The notes below the pieces were generated by a model. That model searched no databases and had not been told where the DNA came from. It saw only the letters and a program-made list of their open reading frames with translations. Of a stretch of 64,000 bases of DNA, positions 23,140 through 36,518 are shown piece after piece. The stretch covers positions 82,909,245-82,973,244 of the forward strand of contig OZ026619.1 in the NCBI GenBank assembly GCA_964020975.1, in the 5' to 3' direction. The DNA comes from Hermodice carunculata (lineage: Eukaryota; Annelida; Polychaeta; Eunicida; Amphinomidae). Within the stretch, counting starts at the first letter, position 1, and each line of letters starts with the position of its first letter. The translations under genes and the position numbers were made by a program.

Positions 23140-25887
23140 CTGGTCATGATCTGAGTTTGGCACCTGTGTCTCTGGGTGGCCCGTACCAATGTTTTCCCCT
23201 CCATTCTGTGGTCTTTCATTGTTTTCCAGGTTGAAAGTCACTTGTTTTTCTACTGGCACATCACGAGCTGGCGATGAGCAGTGACCATCTGGAAAGTCCC
23301 GTTTCTCAGTCAGGCTCTCGCTTTCTGCCCTCATTTCAGACTCACTCAGGTTCCAAATTTTTGACTGCGTTATATATTTGTGGCCCCCATTACGTGGTGT
23401 TACAGGTCCTTGCCTTTTGACGATTACTATAATAACCACTAAAATGACCAACAGGAACCCAGAGGCTCCTGCTAGAGACACTACAATAGTAAAGTGTTGG
23501 CCTGACAGAATGTTCTGCTCTTGCTGGCCATAGAACGCTATAGATTTATTTACAACTATGTTAAGGCTGGCTGCAGAGGTTTTCTGTGGGTAGCCATGAT
23601 CTTTGACCACTACAACCATTCGGAATGCTTTGTAATCGTACTGCCTCAAGTCTGAATTGACAGTCACAACGCCAGTGTTCTGGTCAATGGCAAACATGTT
23701 TTGTTCGTAATCGGACAGCTGCGTGAAGGAGTATTTTAACAGAGCATTGCTACCTATGTCTTCATCACTGGCATCGACACAACCAACTACAAATCCTACG
23801 GGTGCCATGCTGGACAGGTAGACAGTGTTGTTGAACTCGTTGGGAAATTTTATGACCGGGCCATTGTCATTTTTATCGGCCACATATACCGTTACATTAG
23901 CTGTGCTGCTCAATGTAGGGATTTCTGCATCTTTAGCTACAACTGCAAAGTGGTAAGTGTACTGCACCTCTCGGTCAAGCACTCTCTTCAGGGTTATCTT
24001 GCCATTCTGGGCATTCAAGTTGAACGTATTCACCATATTCATTGCTGCAGGGGCAAATGAGTAGGAGAACTTGCTGAACAGTTTAGAGTCAGCATCACGA
24101 GCCGTTAGAGTGCCCACTTCAGTGCCAACTGGCTGGTTCTCAAAAGTGCCGAAGGTGTACGAAGGCTGGGAGAACAGTGGCCTTTCGTCATTAGCATCCT
24201 CAATATTGACAATTACCACTGCAGTGGAGGACTTTGGTGGGCTTCCTGCATCAAAAGCTACCACATACACTTTCACTCGGTCCATCCTTTCCCTGTCAAA
24301 AACCACGTGAGTGGCAATGACCCCTGTCTTTGGGTCAACTGTGAAAGCATTGAGCGGGTCCCGCTGTAGCTTGTAGTGTATTTCGGCATTTTTACCTTCA
24401 TCTTTGTCTGTGGCGTTAACCTGCACTATAAACAATCCAACTTCGTTGTTCTCTTTGAGCTCAGCTGTATACTCCTGTTGAGAAAACAGTGGAGCGTGGT
24501 CATTTTCATCCAGCACACGTACCTTTATAAGCCGCTCAGAGGTTTTTGGGGGAGTTCCATGATCTGTACATTTCAAAGTCGTCTCGTAGTGCATGCGTTT
24601 TTCTCTATCCAGCATGGTTCGCGTGACAATTTTAAATTCCTTGGCATACATTTGCTGCAGAGAAAAGTGAAAATTACGAAGTAGGCTACAGTTAAATTGA
24701 CCATTTCGCCCTCCATCATTGTCTTTTACCGAGATGTGAGCAACAAAATCTCCAATATTTGAAGCCTCAGATACTTCAGCGTAACCTGCTGCATTGAGGG
24801 TATTAACCTTGATGTGCGGTGGGTGGTCGTTGATGTCCACTACTTTAATGTTCACCTTTGCCCGCTTTGGCACAGACCCAGCCCCTTTATCCTGCGCTAT
24901 AACAGTGAGTACATAGGTGCCTCCAAGCCTGTAATCCAACCTTTTCTTCAGCCATATCTCACCTGAGGTCTCATTAACTGCAAACAGATCACCGTACTTG
25001 CTAACAGTAGGGCCTGCAAACTTGTAAGCTATCTGTCCATTTGGCCCCTCGTCCCGATCCGTGGCTTTTACCTGGATAATTGTAGTGTGTTGTGGGGTAT
25101 TCTCCAGAATCTCTGCCTCATATGACCTGTTCTCAAATACTGGGCTGTTGTCATTGATGTCAACAACCTTGATATCTACTGTCAGGGACCCCGTAAGGGA
25201 AGGGACAGCATTATCAAATGCCAAAATTTTTAACTGATATGAGTGTTCTTGTTCACGGTCAAGTTTTTCTGTCAAAATAAGGTGCAAATCTTTGGAGCCA
25301 TCATCATTATTACTTTCTTCCAGTTTGAATTTTCTTGTGTTGGTAGACAATTCATATCCACGCTTGCCTATACTATTTTCTGGGCTGTCTAAGTCAGAGG
25401 CTAGGGGTAGGGTGAACCTAACACCAGGGGTTGCAAACTCCTCCATAATTGACAGTCCCACGCGAGCCTGTGGAAACTTCGGTGCGTGATCATTTATGTC
25501 AAGAATTTCAACGTTCACTTTAATGATCTGGAAATGCTGGGCTGGTTTATAAACAGTGACATCCAGGTCAATGGAACATTTGACTGATTTTGAACATCTT
25601 AATCGATCGCGATCTATTCGTTTTGCTGTGTGTAGAATTCCTGTAGATTCCTCCAGTGAGAAATACTGCGAGCGTTCCTGAGTGCCTTGTAGAAAGCGGA
25701 ATTTGAATGTACTGCGAACTGATTGTCCAAATTTTTTGTCCAATTCGGCGTCACTGACGACATTGCCCACGAATGAATTTGGTGGGATCTCCTCAAGTAT
25801 TCTGTACTGTATGATACTCTGTGAGTGACAGGTGCACAACAAAGCAAGAAGGACCACGGTAAAACACAGACCACTTCTGGTATCCAT
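23140..25887 (-). CDS. Delta1-type protocadherin, exon 1: ectodomain, TM helix and proximal tail
   Basis: This exon encodes residues 1-916 of a homophilic-adhesion type cadherin at the plasma membrane. Residues 1-22 form a signal peptide (hydrophobic VVLLALLCTC core). Seven cadherin (EC) repeats follow; calcium-linker motifs close EC1-EC6 at residues 130 (DINDH), 243 (DINDN), 351 (DINDH), 460 (DENDH), 564 (DANDE) and 671 (DKNDN), and EC7 ends near 785. C98 and C104 in EC1 form the Cys-x5-Cys pair typical of protocadherins. A transmembrane helix spans about 800-823, followed by K824-R825. The tail contains KQVTF at 881-885, matching the RVxF-type PP1 motif known as CM3 in delta1 protocadherins. 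Seven ECs plus CM3 argue for delta1 (PCDH1/7/9/11 relatives) rather than delta2 (six ECs). The start is the only ATG before the signal peptide and has a good context (G at -3 and +4). The exon ends at a CAG|GTAAGC donor in phase 0. One exon holding the whole ectodomain and TM is typical of the family. Confidence 0.95.
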
Positions 25888-28800
25888 GACAGTTCTGAAG
25901 TATCACAATAAACAGTAAATCCTGAGATACAGGCGAATGTACTTAAATCAGGCACAAAAATCCATGATTAAATCTCCCGTTGGGGTATGTGCTCTACCAT
26001 CCTCAACATGTAGTCCTTGGCTGACAAGCATCATTCATTCGCATGCATGTCATCTGCCCCCTAACAATCCACACCAATATTTGGGTGTTCTCAAGGTATC
26101 TCCTGATGTCTTGTCAAACAAACAGTCACCTTGCCATATCTGCAAATAAAGAAAAAAAAAAACGGTGATGTTAGACTCTAACAGCAACAGCTCGAAGGCA
26201 AGGTATCACTTCCAGGCATGGTATATAGTGCAGCGCTTACAAACATGGGTCTGCTTTCTGAAGCTACACATCGAAGGTCCCCCGTATCATGACTGGATTG
26301 AACGTCACTTGAATGGACTCTGCCTGGTGTGTGTGGGAAACCAATTATGATGGTTAGCACACTCCTGGCACCCAGCGACTTGTCTCATCAGGGCTTGTTT
26401 GCAAAACACCATGTGACCCTAACATGCTTTATGATAGGCCCACGAGCTGTTCCTCTGGGCTGAATAGCTGTCAGTCAAACTGCTGAGGCCCCACCCACCC
26501 ATTGCAGGCTTATGTCTGGTGTTTGTGTGCTGGATGAAGCAGCGTGTTTGCCCCCAGCCAAATAGATAATTTTTACCCAAACATGGGCTGACCAACCAGG
26601 TTGCTTAGCTCTATGAAAATGAAACACACAGATCCACAAGAAAGGAAAGCAAACAAACAGAGCCTAACTGGGGGGTTAGTGGCCTGCATGGCCGTGGAAC
26701 AGGTTTGTACAAGAAGAATTTGTCTGCTTCAGGGTCTTACCACAACTAACGTAGCCTTACATATTGTTATAAGGCAGGCATTCTCCTGTGAAATAGCTCT
26801 CTTTTTCTTTTTTCACTATGCAAATAAAAATGTTTTCACAACCTTTTCATTGCAATTTGTCACTCTTAAAATGCAGTTTAAACCTGCAGGAAAGTGCCCC
26901 AGCAATACCTGTATGGTCCATGCAGACAGGTAAACAAAAGTGTACACTAATTGGTCCACTGGCAGTTTGGTGCAAGACCTGTACACACAACAACTTAGAA
27001 ACTCACACACTTTACACTTACACAATAGGTGCACTTAACTTCCTCAGACCACCTTTACAACTAGTTTATAAATATCACACCTACACAGGTATTTCTTTCA
27101 ATCTGTTACTTTCCATCATGGGTTGTTTAAGTGCTTATATGATCATGTTACCGTTGAAAAAAATGCATGCATTCCAGCGGCTCAAAGACATAATTAGCCT
27201 GAAGGATAAATCAAGGTGACCAGTTGTAAAAACATTAAAACTAGAAACAAATAAATATGATATGCAAGTGTGACTGAGAGGTAAGCAGAGGTTAAAGCCT
27301 TGGATAAATATAGAAGGCAAGCAAGTAAAAAGTCATGAAATTCAGCACACTCTGTGTGCAGGAGCGTGGGGTGAAACAAAAACATTGTAATTACAACAGC
27401 AGGTGCCTGACAAGAGGTTGTAAGTGGCTGCAGTCTTATGAACACCAAAACAAGTCTCCCTTTGGGACGGCCAGCTCAAAAGTTGCGACAATACTCAGGG
27501 ATCTCATCAAACAAAACACAACTTGAAACAAGATCACATAAATCCTGGGATAAAGATTTAATTAGTTGCCGACAAGAAAGACCTGTGAACAAGGACAGGA
27601 AAAGTTACGCGCCAAAAGAGGGTAAACAGCATGGGGGAGGGCTAATTGTGCGGAAGGAGGGGGGATGGGGCAGTAAGGGTAATACTTGGATCAATGGGAG
27701 ACTTCACACATTCCAATTCAAATTTATAAATTCACTCATTTACAGTTTTCATACCTCTTTTACCTTTAACTGTTAATTAAAAAAAAGCTTGTTTGGTTTG
27801 TAGATAAAGACAAAATACTCCAAGTGAGCTTACCTGTCCACAGATGAACTCTGTTTAGGACATATCTCATTGGTCCAATATAATATCAAAACTTTTTAAG
27901 AACTTTTTATCCATCTGACTAGACAAGACACTTATTTTTGAATTTGAAAAGTTTATAGCCTTAGCAGTGAACTGGACACCAAACCACAGAGTGCCTTGCA
28001 TTATTACAGTGTATTTATGAAACAGTTGGTTTGATATCTTTGGCCCGTTATTATACAGTTGATTCACATAAATTTACAATTGAGATTCTGATCAAACTGC
28101 CCTACAATTACAACATATTAAGGCGATTGATTCCTTCATATTACAAAATGTCTTGAAACAATTAACAATTTAAATGACTTTCTCATCAGAAACACAGGCA
28201 AAGTGTATACAGGCTCAAGACATGAAGAGTATACAAAAGTTACTTAAAGTAAGTTATAGCCTTCAACATGATGCATGAGTGACCAGTGCGACCAAGTGCT
28301 CACAGAACCCAATCTTCAAGAAAACTGCATGGTCTCTGTCTTGAGGGACCACTCCAATGAAACACCACCTGTCTCAAAGACCACGTTCGGACACTTTGCT
28401 TAAGTGATCATCTTGTTTATAGCTCTTATGCAAGACCACTTGTCTTGGTCACCCATAGGGGTGGTGTTTTAAAACAAATTTCACTGTATCTAGATACTGC
28501 TGAAAAATCGCAAAGAAAGGGGCAGAAAGTGCCTGGTCAGTGAGGTGAAACTGTAGATGAGCTGGTTATGTGTCACCACAAAGGAAAGACACCCAGTTCA
28601 ATGAGACATGCATATTATTTTTCCCCCGCTACAAAGCACAGGGCTCACGCCAGTCAATCACAGAGGACACATGGGCATATCCTGTAATATACAGGGCTAG
28701 ACGACCCTTTCTAAACACAAAAATTGCTGTCTTTTAGAGAAATTTAAGTTTACAAATACCAAAGTCATATTCATTTAGTGCTTTCTAAATTGGTTACATG

Positions 28801-28995
28801 AATAAATTTCCATCTGCCTGTAGTAAGTGTTCTTTATTTCCAAAATATCTGTAATATCCCACTTCGCGGCACAGGCAGCGACCTTTATCTGGCCAGGCAA
28901 GACTATGGTTACTAAGACAACCAGGCATGCAGTTGTGGTGGGAAATATATTTGCATGCCTGGTATTGGCTGCTGATCCGACACTCGGGGTCTTGG
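25888..28995. other. 5' flank of the protocadherin exon, no gene seen
   Basis: Immediately upstream of the start codon the minus strand reads GATACTTCAG|AACTGTCATGG, a possible 5' UTR acceptor. A consensus-like donor on the minus strand, GACAG|GTAAGC, ends a possible exon at 27834. A mariner-type right end lies near 28488. No coding ORF here has recognisable features. Confidence 0.5.
28275..28488. mobile_element. Mariner-type MITE, probably left-truncated
   Basis: The right end reads TTTCACTG-TA (the CAGTGAAA end). Inside are phrases such as GGGACCACTCC and GACCACTTGTCTTGGTC, shared in style with the 28996 element. I could not find a matching left end. Confidence 0.4.
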
Positions 28996-29179
28996 TACAG
29001 TAGTCACTCCTTTGAAAGACCACTCCTTTGGGAGACCACCTCCTTTGAGAGACCACAGTTGTCAGGTCTTTCTTTAGTACTTTTCATGTTATTTATACCT
29101 CCTTTGAGAGACCATCTGCTTTATGTGACCACCTTTTGGGTGGCACTAGGGGCGGTCTCTCAAAGGAGGGACTACTGTA
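28996..29179. mobile_element. Tc1/mariner-like MITE, 184 bp
   Basis: TA-CAGTAGTCACTCCTTTGA at the left and TCAAAGGAGGGACTACTG-TA at the right, flanked by TA. The body is made of repeats of GAGAGACCAC and CTCCTTTGA in both orientations. An inverted relative is at 44174. Non-coding. Confidence 0.75.
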
Positions 29180-32100
29180 CAAGGGTGTAATCTGGTGGCC
29201 CTAACAACAGACTGTCACCCTGCTAATTAGGGAAAACAAAAAAATTGTAGCATCCAATCAGGACACTTTCACTGGGACACAATACTTGCTCACCTGACCT
29301 TTTGTCAGCTTATGTGTGTGCTGCCTGTCCAAAGTTTATAGAATAATCTGAATTCACCACCAATCCTGAGAACTTCGGGCAATGTGTTTGGTCACCTGCC
29401 TTGGTTTTGTGCCACTTGTCAAATTACTTAAATGCCCAGGGGAAGCCAGTTTGTAAGTTGTCAGTACTAAATCTTAGCCTCCTATATACCTCTCGGACCG
29501 GCCTGAATGGGGTAAAATGGACATTGTGACCCTATATAATTAAGATATTCTGTCCCTAGGAACAGATGTATGGACACACCTTTCACTTCGAAATATTTAG
29601 AATAGAGTACCCCCATGGATCCAATTACCACTCGTTTTTTCCTCTGGCAGACATCTGTGACATTTTATTTGACTCGAAACATGAACAACATTTTTCTTCA
29701 ATAAGGACACGGTCAAGTTAAGTGCTGAGCCTGTCCAGTTTTGCCTGTGGCTATGAAGATTATTACTCTTCCATTATAGGTGTTACTTTGTCAAGTTAAA
29801 TGGTTCTGCAGAGACAGGATTGTGTCTCCCAAATTGAAGAGGATGGATAAAAACTGCTTAAAAGTCAGGGACTTCATCACAATGCACCTTCTACTGAGAA
29901 GGGCTTTTAAAGCATTCAATTATTACTGTGGGAACCACCGAAACATAACACCCATCAAATGTCAGATACCTCTAGGGGTTATGAGCACAACAAAAAAAAA
30001 AAAATGATAAAATGAAAAAGGAAACATCCCTGCAGAATAACCTGTGAAAAGAACATGTTTGGCTAACGGTAGCCGTATCTCTTTGCAAAAAATGTACAGT
30101 AAGGGGAGGAACAACTGCCCGGTACATGATGGCACTTTTGAGTTGGTCCCTACAGAGCTTCCCTGTGCCACCAGCCTCTACAGGTAAAATATGCAAAATG
30201 TAATCGCAGGCACACAGGGACCCCACGTCTATTGGTTTACTGTCGAGTGACGACAGCCTTTGATCCGTCCCACACGTCCATGGTCTGCTGTTATTTTCCA
30301 TTGTTTCTCGAACACCTTGCACCTCATTTATCTCCCCACCTTGTGTTACACATCTATGAATTTTCAAAGACATTCAAAAGTTGTCGGTTGCAGGGGGATT
30401 AATCTGCTTGCGAAACACATTGCACAACACGGGCTGTACACCTGGGACAAACAAACTTACTCAGCCATGATATCTTGTTACAGCTCAACTTGCCAAAATA
30501 ATGCTAGGTTTTTGTGGGCACTAATTCCATTGCATCCTGATAATGTTAATTTGACCAGGATTTGTACAATTCTTCCTTGGACAACAAAATGGAGCCTGAA
30601 TACCAAATTACCAGTCTCAACTGCTTAACAATGCACTGGTAAATTTTCATTTAACCGCTTAATGTGGTGTTTAAAGGTCTGAAAAGAAAGCGGATCAAAG
30701 AGATGACCACTCATGGGAAACGTAATTTTCGTAGGCATTAAAAATACAGTGGTCTGATAAGTTTTTCTTGGCTGTGTTTGTTATGACATTTGTATGAAAA
30801 CTTGTACAAATGTATAATTTGGTTATATGAGATAATTAACCTTTCTCTCACATCCCTGCGTCTTCGATTTACCCAAATCAAGCTTTACACTTCATGAATA
30901 CAAATTTGTATACACAGCAATATGCTAGAATTAGAACATGCTGGGTCGGCTGTTTACTGGCATACAAGCTTATCTCAATTCAAGTAAGTTTATCTTCTAC
31001 ATTGTAACCTCCCACACACATTTTTTGAATGCCAGCTTCTTTCTGTACATGAAAGTAAAATATCTTCATGTAGTTCATTCTTTAAGTCAATGTTATCATG
31101 CTACACAGGGTCTCTGCAACCAGAAACAACCCCCACAAGAAAGTTGCCAAGACAGGGTGGTCTCTCATAGAAGGTGGTATATCACAACAGGGGTCTTTCC
31201 TGATAGGGACTACTGTTCTCAAACCATCAAACTATGCCTCACATATCAGATACTGTTCATGTCTTTTGTGCTTCAAGCCTAGTATCAAAACAGTTTGCCA
31301 GGAACACCATATGTCATCAAAAGTTTGCAAAGCTTGCAAATCCACTTTGACCAATTTTCTTCTCCAATATTTGTTCTGCTGCACATGTAGAATTTTATTG
31401 GTTATCCAAACTAAAATTTGGCAAAACAAAACAAAATAGATACCACCCAAAGATTTATTTATTTTAGAAACTTCCCCATTTTTAAGCCTTCCAATAATCC
31501 CCTGTCAAGGCCCAGCGTCCATCCTATTGATAAACCTATCCAAGCGCTCTAGCTTGGATTCGGCAGCTGTTGTCAGTTAAGTAATTTTGAAATATGCTTT
31601 GATTTTTCTGCATGAAAAACCCATTACATAAATTTTGCTAATTTTATCTCGACTTCCTCCAGATAAAACACATAAAAAATTAGGCAGCTTCATTAAGGTG
31701 TACAGTTCTCACACTCTGACCTGCTGGTGCAAGCAGGTGCCCCCTGTCCTACACAGTTACAACAGATAAAGATGTCTTAAATTGTCTAAGTGTGTTGATT
31801 AATAGCTGATAATGATGAGCCAAGACTCCCTAAGAATCTCCCCTGGGTCACATGATACCCTTTCCACAACTGCTGCAGTCAACACTAAAAACATCCTCAT
31901 TTGTAAATTTTTGTGACAATTAAAATCCATGGGTGCCTGTTACTGCATTTAACTGCTGGTGGCAATTAGGATGCAAGCCTTGTTCACAGTTCTTTCTACA
32001 AATGCCACCAGACCACACACCAGCTGTAAGTATGTGTATTTGTATACCTGGTATGTGTCTCACCCATGGAAAGTGCCTGGTGTTTGAATGTTTCGAGGAC

Positions 32101-32823
32101 TCTTCAGTTTGTTTCGAGAGGGCTATTCGTGAGGAGAAAACAAGACTGGGAGGGCTGCATTCTTGGGTGAATAAAACAGTGCCCTGATGACACAATCCAT
32201 GGGGCAGATGCTTCTTTATGTGGACAAACACAATGTGTATACAGGTTGATGGCGGTACAGTGAAAGTAGTCCAAAATAGACCAGCCTCATATTTTTTTTA
32301 TTAAACCCAGTTTGCAGAACTTTTTAAACAAATACAATGTGCATGCCTGGTACAATAGGGTGTAGACAGTTGATGAGATATCACTAAACACAGGACTTTT
32401 TCCTCATAGATTTACTGAAAATAAATCTGAAATACAATAAAAAAAATTAAAAAGAAAAACCCTTTAAAAAACAGACAGGTAAAATAAATCCATGTATAGG
32501 ATTTGTTGGCTGTGTAACTTTATCATCCCATTGCTTAATGCAACCAATTTTTTTTCCCCTTTCATTCAATGCTTACTTTTCTGACCCTATACACACTGTC
32601 CTGGAAGTGAAGCATTTTCTCTGGTACATGTACTTAGAAAGCACGACTGGCCAAAACTCACGAAAATCAAGACCCTGGTATGGAACTGTTAATTTCTTGT
32701 ATGAAGGGAGTCTATTCAGGTCCAGATCACAATGGAAGATTGTAGAGCAGAATTTAAAGTGAAGCAAAGTGACGATACTCCATCATGATATGTTATTTGA
32801 AATGAACTGGCAAACACACACAG
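29180..32823. other. Intergenic or 5' intronic sequence, no gene seen
   Basis: AT-rich sequence with scattered ORFs of at most 133 codons that share no domain or splice pattern. Contains one weak MITE remnant (31102-31217). Confidence 0.5.
31102..31217. mobile_element. Degraded CAGT-type MITE
   Basis: The right end GGGACTACTGTT matches the 28996 family; the left end CACAGGGTCTCTG is a loose inverse. GGTGGTCTCTCATAG inside is family-like. Boundaries uncertain. Confidence 0.35.
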
Positions 32824-32951
32824 TCTGACTACATGGGTTAATGACATGTATACCTGGGATTATATGGGTTAGTTATATTCATACCCATCACCACGAGTTA
32901 ATGATATATATATACATGTATACACATATACATGTGACTACATGGGTTAAC
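32824..32951 (+). repeat. Minisatellite with a unit of about 31 bp (left part)
   Basis: About four decayed units of a phrase like CTGACTACATGGGTTAATGA followed by a TATAC-ending block. The same unit resumes at 33955. Confidence 0.6.
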
Positions 32952-33944
32952 TAGAGGAGGGTTTTTCGTGCGAAAAACATTCCGCATCCCCCAAGCCGGC
33001 ACCTCTCATAGGTGGCCGCCCCTCTACGAGGGCCACCATTCTTCTGCAGAAAGTTTGTGACCTTGAGCTTAAGGTCACCTCTTAGCAAATTTTATAGGAA
33101 GTCTCACCTGGGTAAATAATGACAAAGTTTGATGCACTTTAATCATACCATTTGAAGATGTGGCTGGGAAACCATTTTATTTTGCAAGGCTTTGTGACCT
33201 TGACCTATCACCTGAAGATCATCCAAAATCATATGAAAAAAAAATCCCAAAATCTATGGAGTATCTGTAGCTAAAGTTTTACATGAATCTAGCTTCCAGT
33301 TTTGAAGAAGTCCAAATGTGAACTACCATTGCAGACCCCACTGACTTGCATGGTAAGCAATATGAATGCAAACATTACCCCCCCCCCCCAAAAAAAACCC
33401 CATTAAAAATCCAAAAATCATTGGAGCATGACCATTTGCACAAAGTTGGTAGATGCCTACCTGACATACAACCCCACTAAGTTTGAAGTGAATCTGGCCA
33501 TTTGTTTTGGAGGATTTGAAAATGTGAATTAGCATTGCAATCCCCATTGACTTACATAGTGATCAACAGGAATGTATGCAGTTTGACCTTCCAAGGTCAC
33601 TCAGGTTGAAAATAAACCATACAATTCAAAAGCCCGCATGTACTTTCCTATTAACGTTTAATAGTAACCTTGGGCCTAGGATGCACCATTAAAAAGGTAT
33701 AAGCCAATATGTGAAAATTGCTGAGTCAGCAGAAAAATGAACAAGGATTTGACCTTGACCTTTGACCTCAAGGTTATATATGAATATATGGGAAAAATTT
33801 CCCAGACCCATGGATTATCTGTACCAAATAAGGAGGCAAACGGGCAAGAGGGGACAGAAATTGTGAGGAAAATAAGATATGCAGTGGCGGAGGAGACTGC
33901 GGATGACTCGACGAGACTAAACACTATATGCCTCTCCTCCTAAA
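32952..33944. mobile_element. AGGTCA-rich dispersed repeat inserted in a minisatellite
   Basis: An insertion of about 1 kb between two parts of the same minisatellite. The left end has GAGGAGGG then a perfect 8-bp-arm palindrome (GTTTTTCG-TG-CGAAAAAC, 32961-32978) and a GGTGGCC/GGGCCACC hairpin (33013-33039). The right end reads CCTCTCCTCCT. The body repeats phrases around TGACCTTGACC, and two modules share CATTGCA-ACCCC-TTGACTT-CAT. The 82-codon and 68-codon ORFs here are incidental. The family is not recognised by name; no coding capacity. Confidence 0.5.
33378..33389 (+). repeat. C12 homopolymer
   Basis: Twelve C followed by eight A, within the AGGTCA-rich repeat. Confidence 0.9.
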
Positions 33945-33954
33945 GGGGATGCAT

Positions 33955-34075
33955 TTAATGATATATATACCTGTGACAACATTGTTAACTATATGCCAAC
34001 ATTCATTAGTGATATGTACACCTGTGACCACATGGGTTGATATGTATACCTGCAACTGTATTGGTTCCGGATAGA
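33955..34075 (+). repeat. Minisatellite with a unit of about 31 bp (right part)
   Basis: Units such as CTGTGACCACATGGGTTGAT with TATGTATAC continue the array interrupted at 32951. Confidence 0.6.
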
Positions 34076-34289
34076 TACATCTTTTGCTTTATTTTCGCTT
34101 GTATAAACTTTCACGGTTTTTGTATTTTTGACATGTCACTGTAGTTTTAATTTGACTGTTTTGGACATAATTCCCATTGAAACAATTTTAAAATACTATT
34201 TCACTGTGTTTTTATTTTCAAGGTTTTGTGACATCAGCAAAATAAGCGCAAATAATAGTACAGCAAAATTGCAGCAATTTACAGTAGCA
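34076..34289 (+). repeat. Dispersed repeat copy 1 (CATCAGCAAAATAAGC family)
   Basis: Shares TTTTATTTTC, TTTCACGGTTTTTG and ACATCAGCAAAATAAGC with 45745-45974 in the same order and orientation. The right end reads TTTACAGTA, suggesting a decayed TA-flanked MITE. Confidence 0.6.
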
Positions 34290-36412
34290 AATGCATTCTT
34301 CGAATTGCGGAAAAAGGAAAACAGCAGAGGTGCCATGTTGCTTGGCATACAAAACCTTAGCCCAAGCTGGAAAACACTGTAACATGCGGAAGTGTTATCA
34401 TCCCATAATGGAGAAGACAGGCAAAAAAGAAGGAGACAGACAAATTCAAATGATTTAAGACATTAGATAAACAGGAGGTCTCCTCGTCAAATTGGGAGAC
34501 TTGGCACCTCTGAAACAGGGATACACATACTTAGAATTAACAATGTGTTTTCTATGCTACAAACACCATTAACGGGGCATACAACATTTGAGATAAAAAG
34601 CCTCATGCTTCCCCATTTGTACATACATACATAGAGAGCTTCCATGCCTGCAGTAGTTGAGAAATGTAAACAGAGAAAAAAATAAAATAAAATGAAACCA
34701 CAAACACAAAGTAACTTAAGCAATGATATTTAGAGAAAAAAAAGTGCTAAAACTCACATATGCAGGGCAACTTGTGAAGTAAAAACTGGATCATTCCTCC
34801 ATGGGCGAACTGAGGTAAGCTTTATATGACTGGCAAGTCTGCCAATGTGTCAAATGACTGGGCTGGGGAAGCCAGTTCAGCCTGATGAGGAGGCCGGCCT
34901 CCAATTTGCTGCTATCAGTGAGTGGGCGGAGCTATCAGTTGTTCCTGTCAATAATTATCCCCCATATTTAATGAAGTGAAAAGATACTGTAGCTTGTGTG
35001 TTTATCAAAGGTGGTTAGCAGAACCAGCCACCCTGGGAGGTCAGCACAGCAAGCAGCCCATAGATTTCAGGACTCACAAAATGCTGTCAAAATATGCTTT
35101 GAGTCTATATTTTGCAGCTTGCAGTTGTTCCCACTGTGGCAGTCTGTTTCAATGATCTACTGCTCTGCTCAGATATTTGTGTATTGCATAAAAATACACA
35201 GTCCAGTGTATATTTGGCAAATGGAGAGATCTATGAGGCCGGTATTTTGTGTATGCATGTGGATTTATACAGTTACATGCCTGTGTTAGTGATGGGTTCC
35301 TGTCCTCCCTCATCATTGCTGGGCTGATTATTTGTCTAGTGGCCCAGGCTGGCTACCCTTGCGAGCTGATACAAGTTCTATATTGGATACAAATTGTTTA
35401 CAGGGTGGTGAGAGACATCACTAACATGGCCTCGTTAATTGAGTTTCTATATGAGGAATGTATAGACTTGAGGTGTTAATGAGTCTTATTTTCACCTGTC
35501 TGCCATGGTTGAGTTTGGAGTCTGGTTTTTCGAGACAATACGCTGGCCATTCTTTGTGTCTGTTTTCAGTGACACCACTCTACCTTTTTCCCTTTTGCTT
35601 TCATTGCTTAGGATTATGCTACTTTTTCAGCATTCCATCATACTATTTTTGTTATAATTGAACAGATTATGATAGATTATGAATATAAATTGAAAAACTG
35701 TGTAAAATATTTAGCATGTAAGTTTCTTTTTTTTTTTTTTTGTAACTACATGTCCTGGTGACTCATGCAAGGTATAAGTGCTTATTACTCACTTCTTTCT
35801 CAGTTTTTATTTGCCCACAAAGCACTTTTTGGGGTGGGGGTGGAAGGATTGAGACTGCCGCCTCCCCATGCTCAGTTATTAGGCCAACTTCTTTGTCCGT
35901 TGTTAAAAAAAAACAAACCCCTAGGTGCAACCCCACATTCACACACTGTACATGGCCTCCTTCTTCTGTATGTTTCCTTTTTATGTATAAATTTATCATT
36001 TGTATGTTCGTTTGTTTTTGTGTACAAAATATATCATTTGAAGTTTCACACTAAATGTGCTACCGTTACATTAGAAAGTTTTTTGACACTGTAAATGTCC
36101 TGTGCTGTGGATCATATAAGCCACAAGTGAGAGGCACATCCAACATTGTTAACATATTCCTGACGTACATACATGTATGGATCATAGTTTAATAATATCA
36201 TCAGTTACACCACATTCAGACCACAATGATAATTTTTTTCCAGAGGTTTCAATAGAAGAGAAACTTAAAAACTTCAGCAATGTTGAAAAATATATGAATC
36301 TTCTGTCCCAGTTAAAAAAAAAATAAAAAAACATTAAAAAAAATCAGTTACTTATCTAAATTGTTCAGGTGAGTATACAACATTTGTGTGAAGCGTCTTG
36401 TGCATCCTCAGG

Positions 36413-36518
36413 TACAATAGTGGCTCTTTTACAAGAGCACCCCAGGACAGGTCTAGAATGGCCACATAAAGCAGGTGGTCTCTTAATGGAGTGGTCTCTC
36501 AAAAGAGGATCAACTGTT
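36413..36518. mobile_element. Degraded CAGT-type MITE
   Basis: The left end TACAATAGTGGCTCTTTTAC and the right end TCTCAAAAGAGGATCAACTG are a loose inverted pair. GGTGGTCTCTTAATGGAGTG inside matches the 28996 family style. Confidence 0.45.

Noticed and set aside
23140-23424. WIRS (WAVE-interacting) motif in the protocadherin tail
   Set aside because: The only S/T-F dipeptide near the membrane (VTF) lacks the hydrophobic residue at the required position.
22939-25887. Clustered protocadherin array
   Set aside because: Only one cadherin exon occurs in the window; no neighbouring variable exons are visible.
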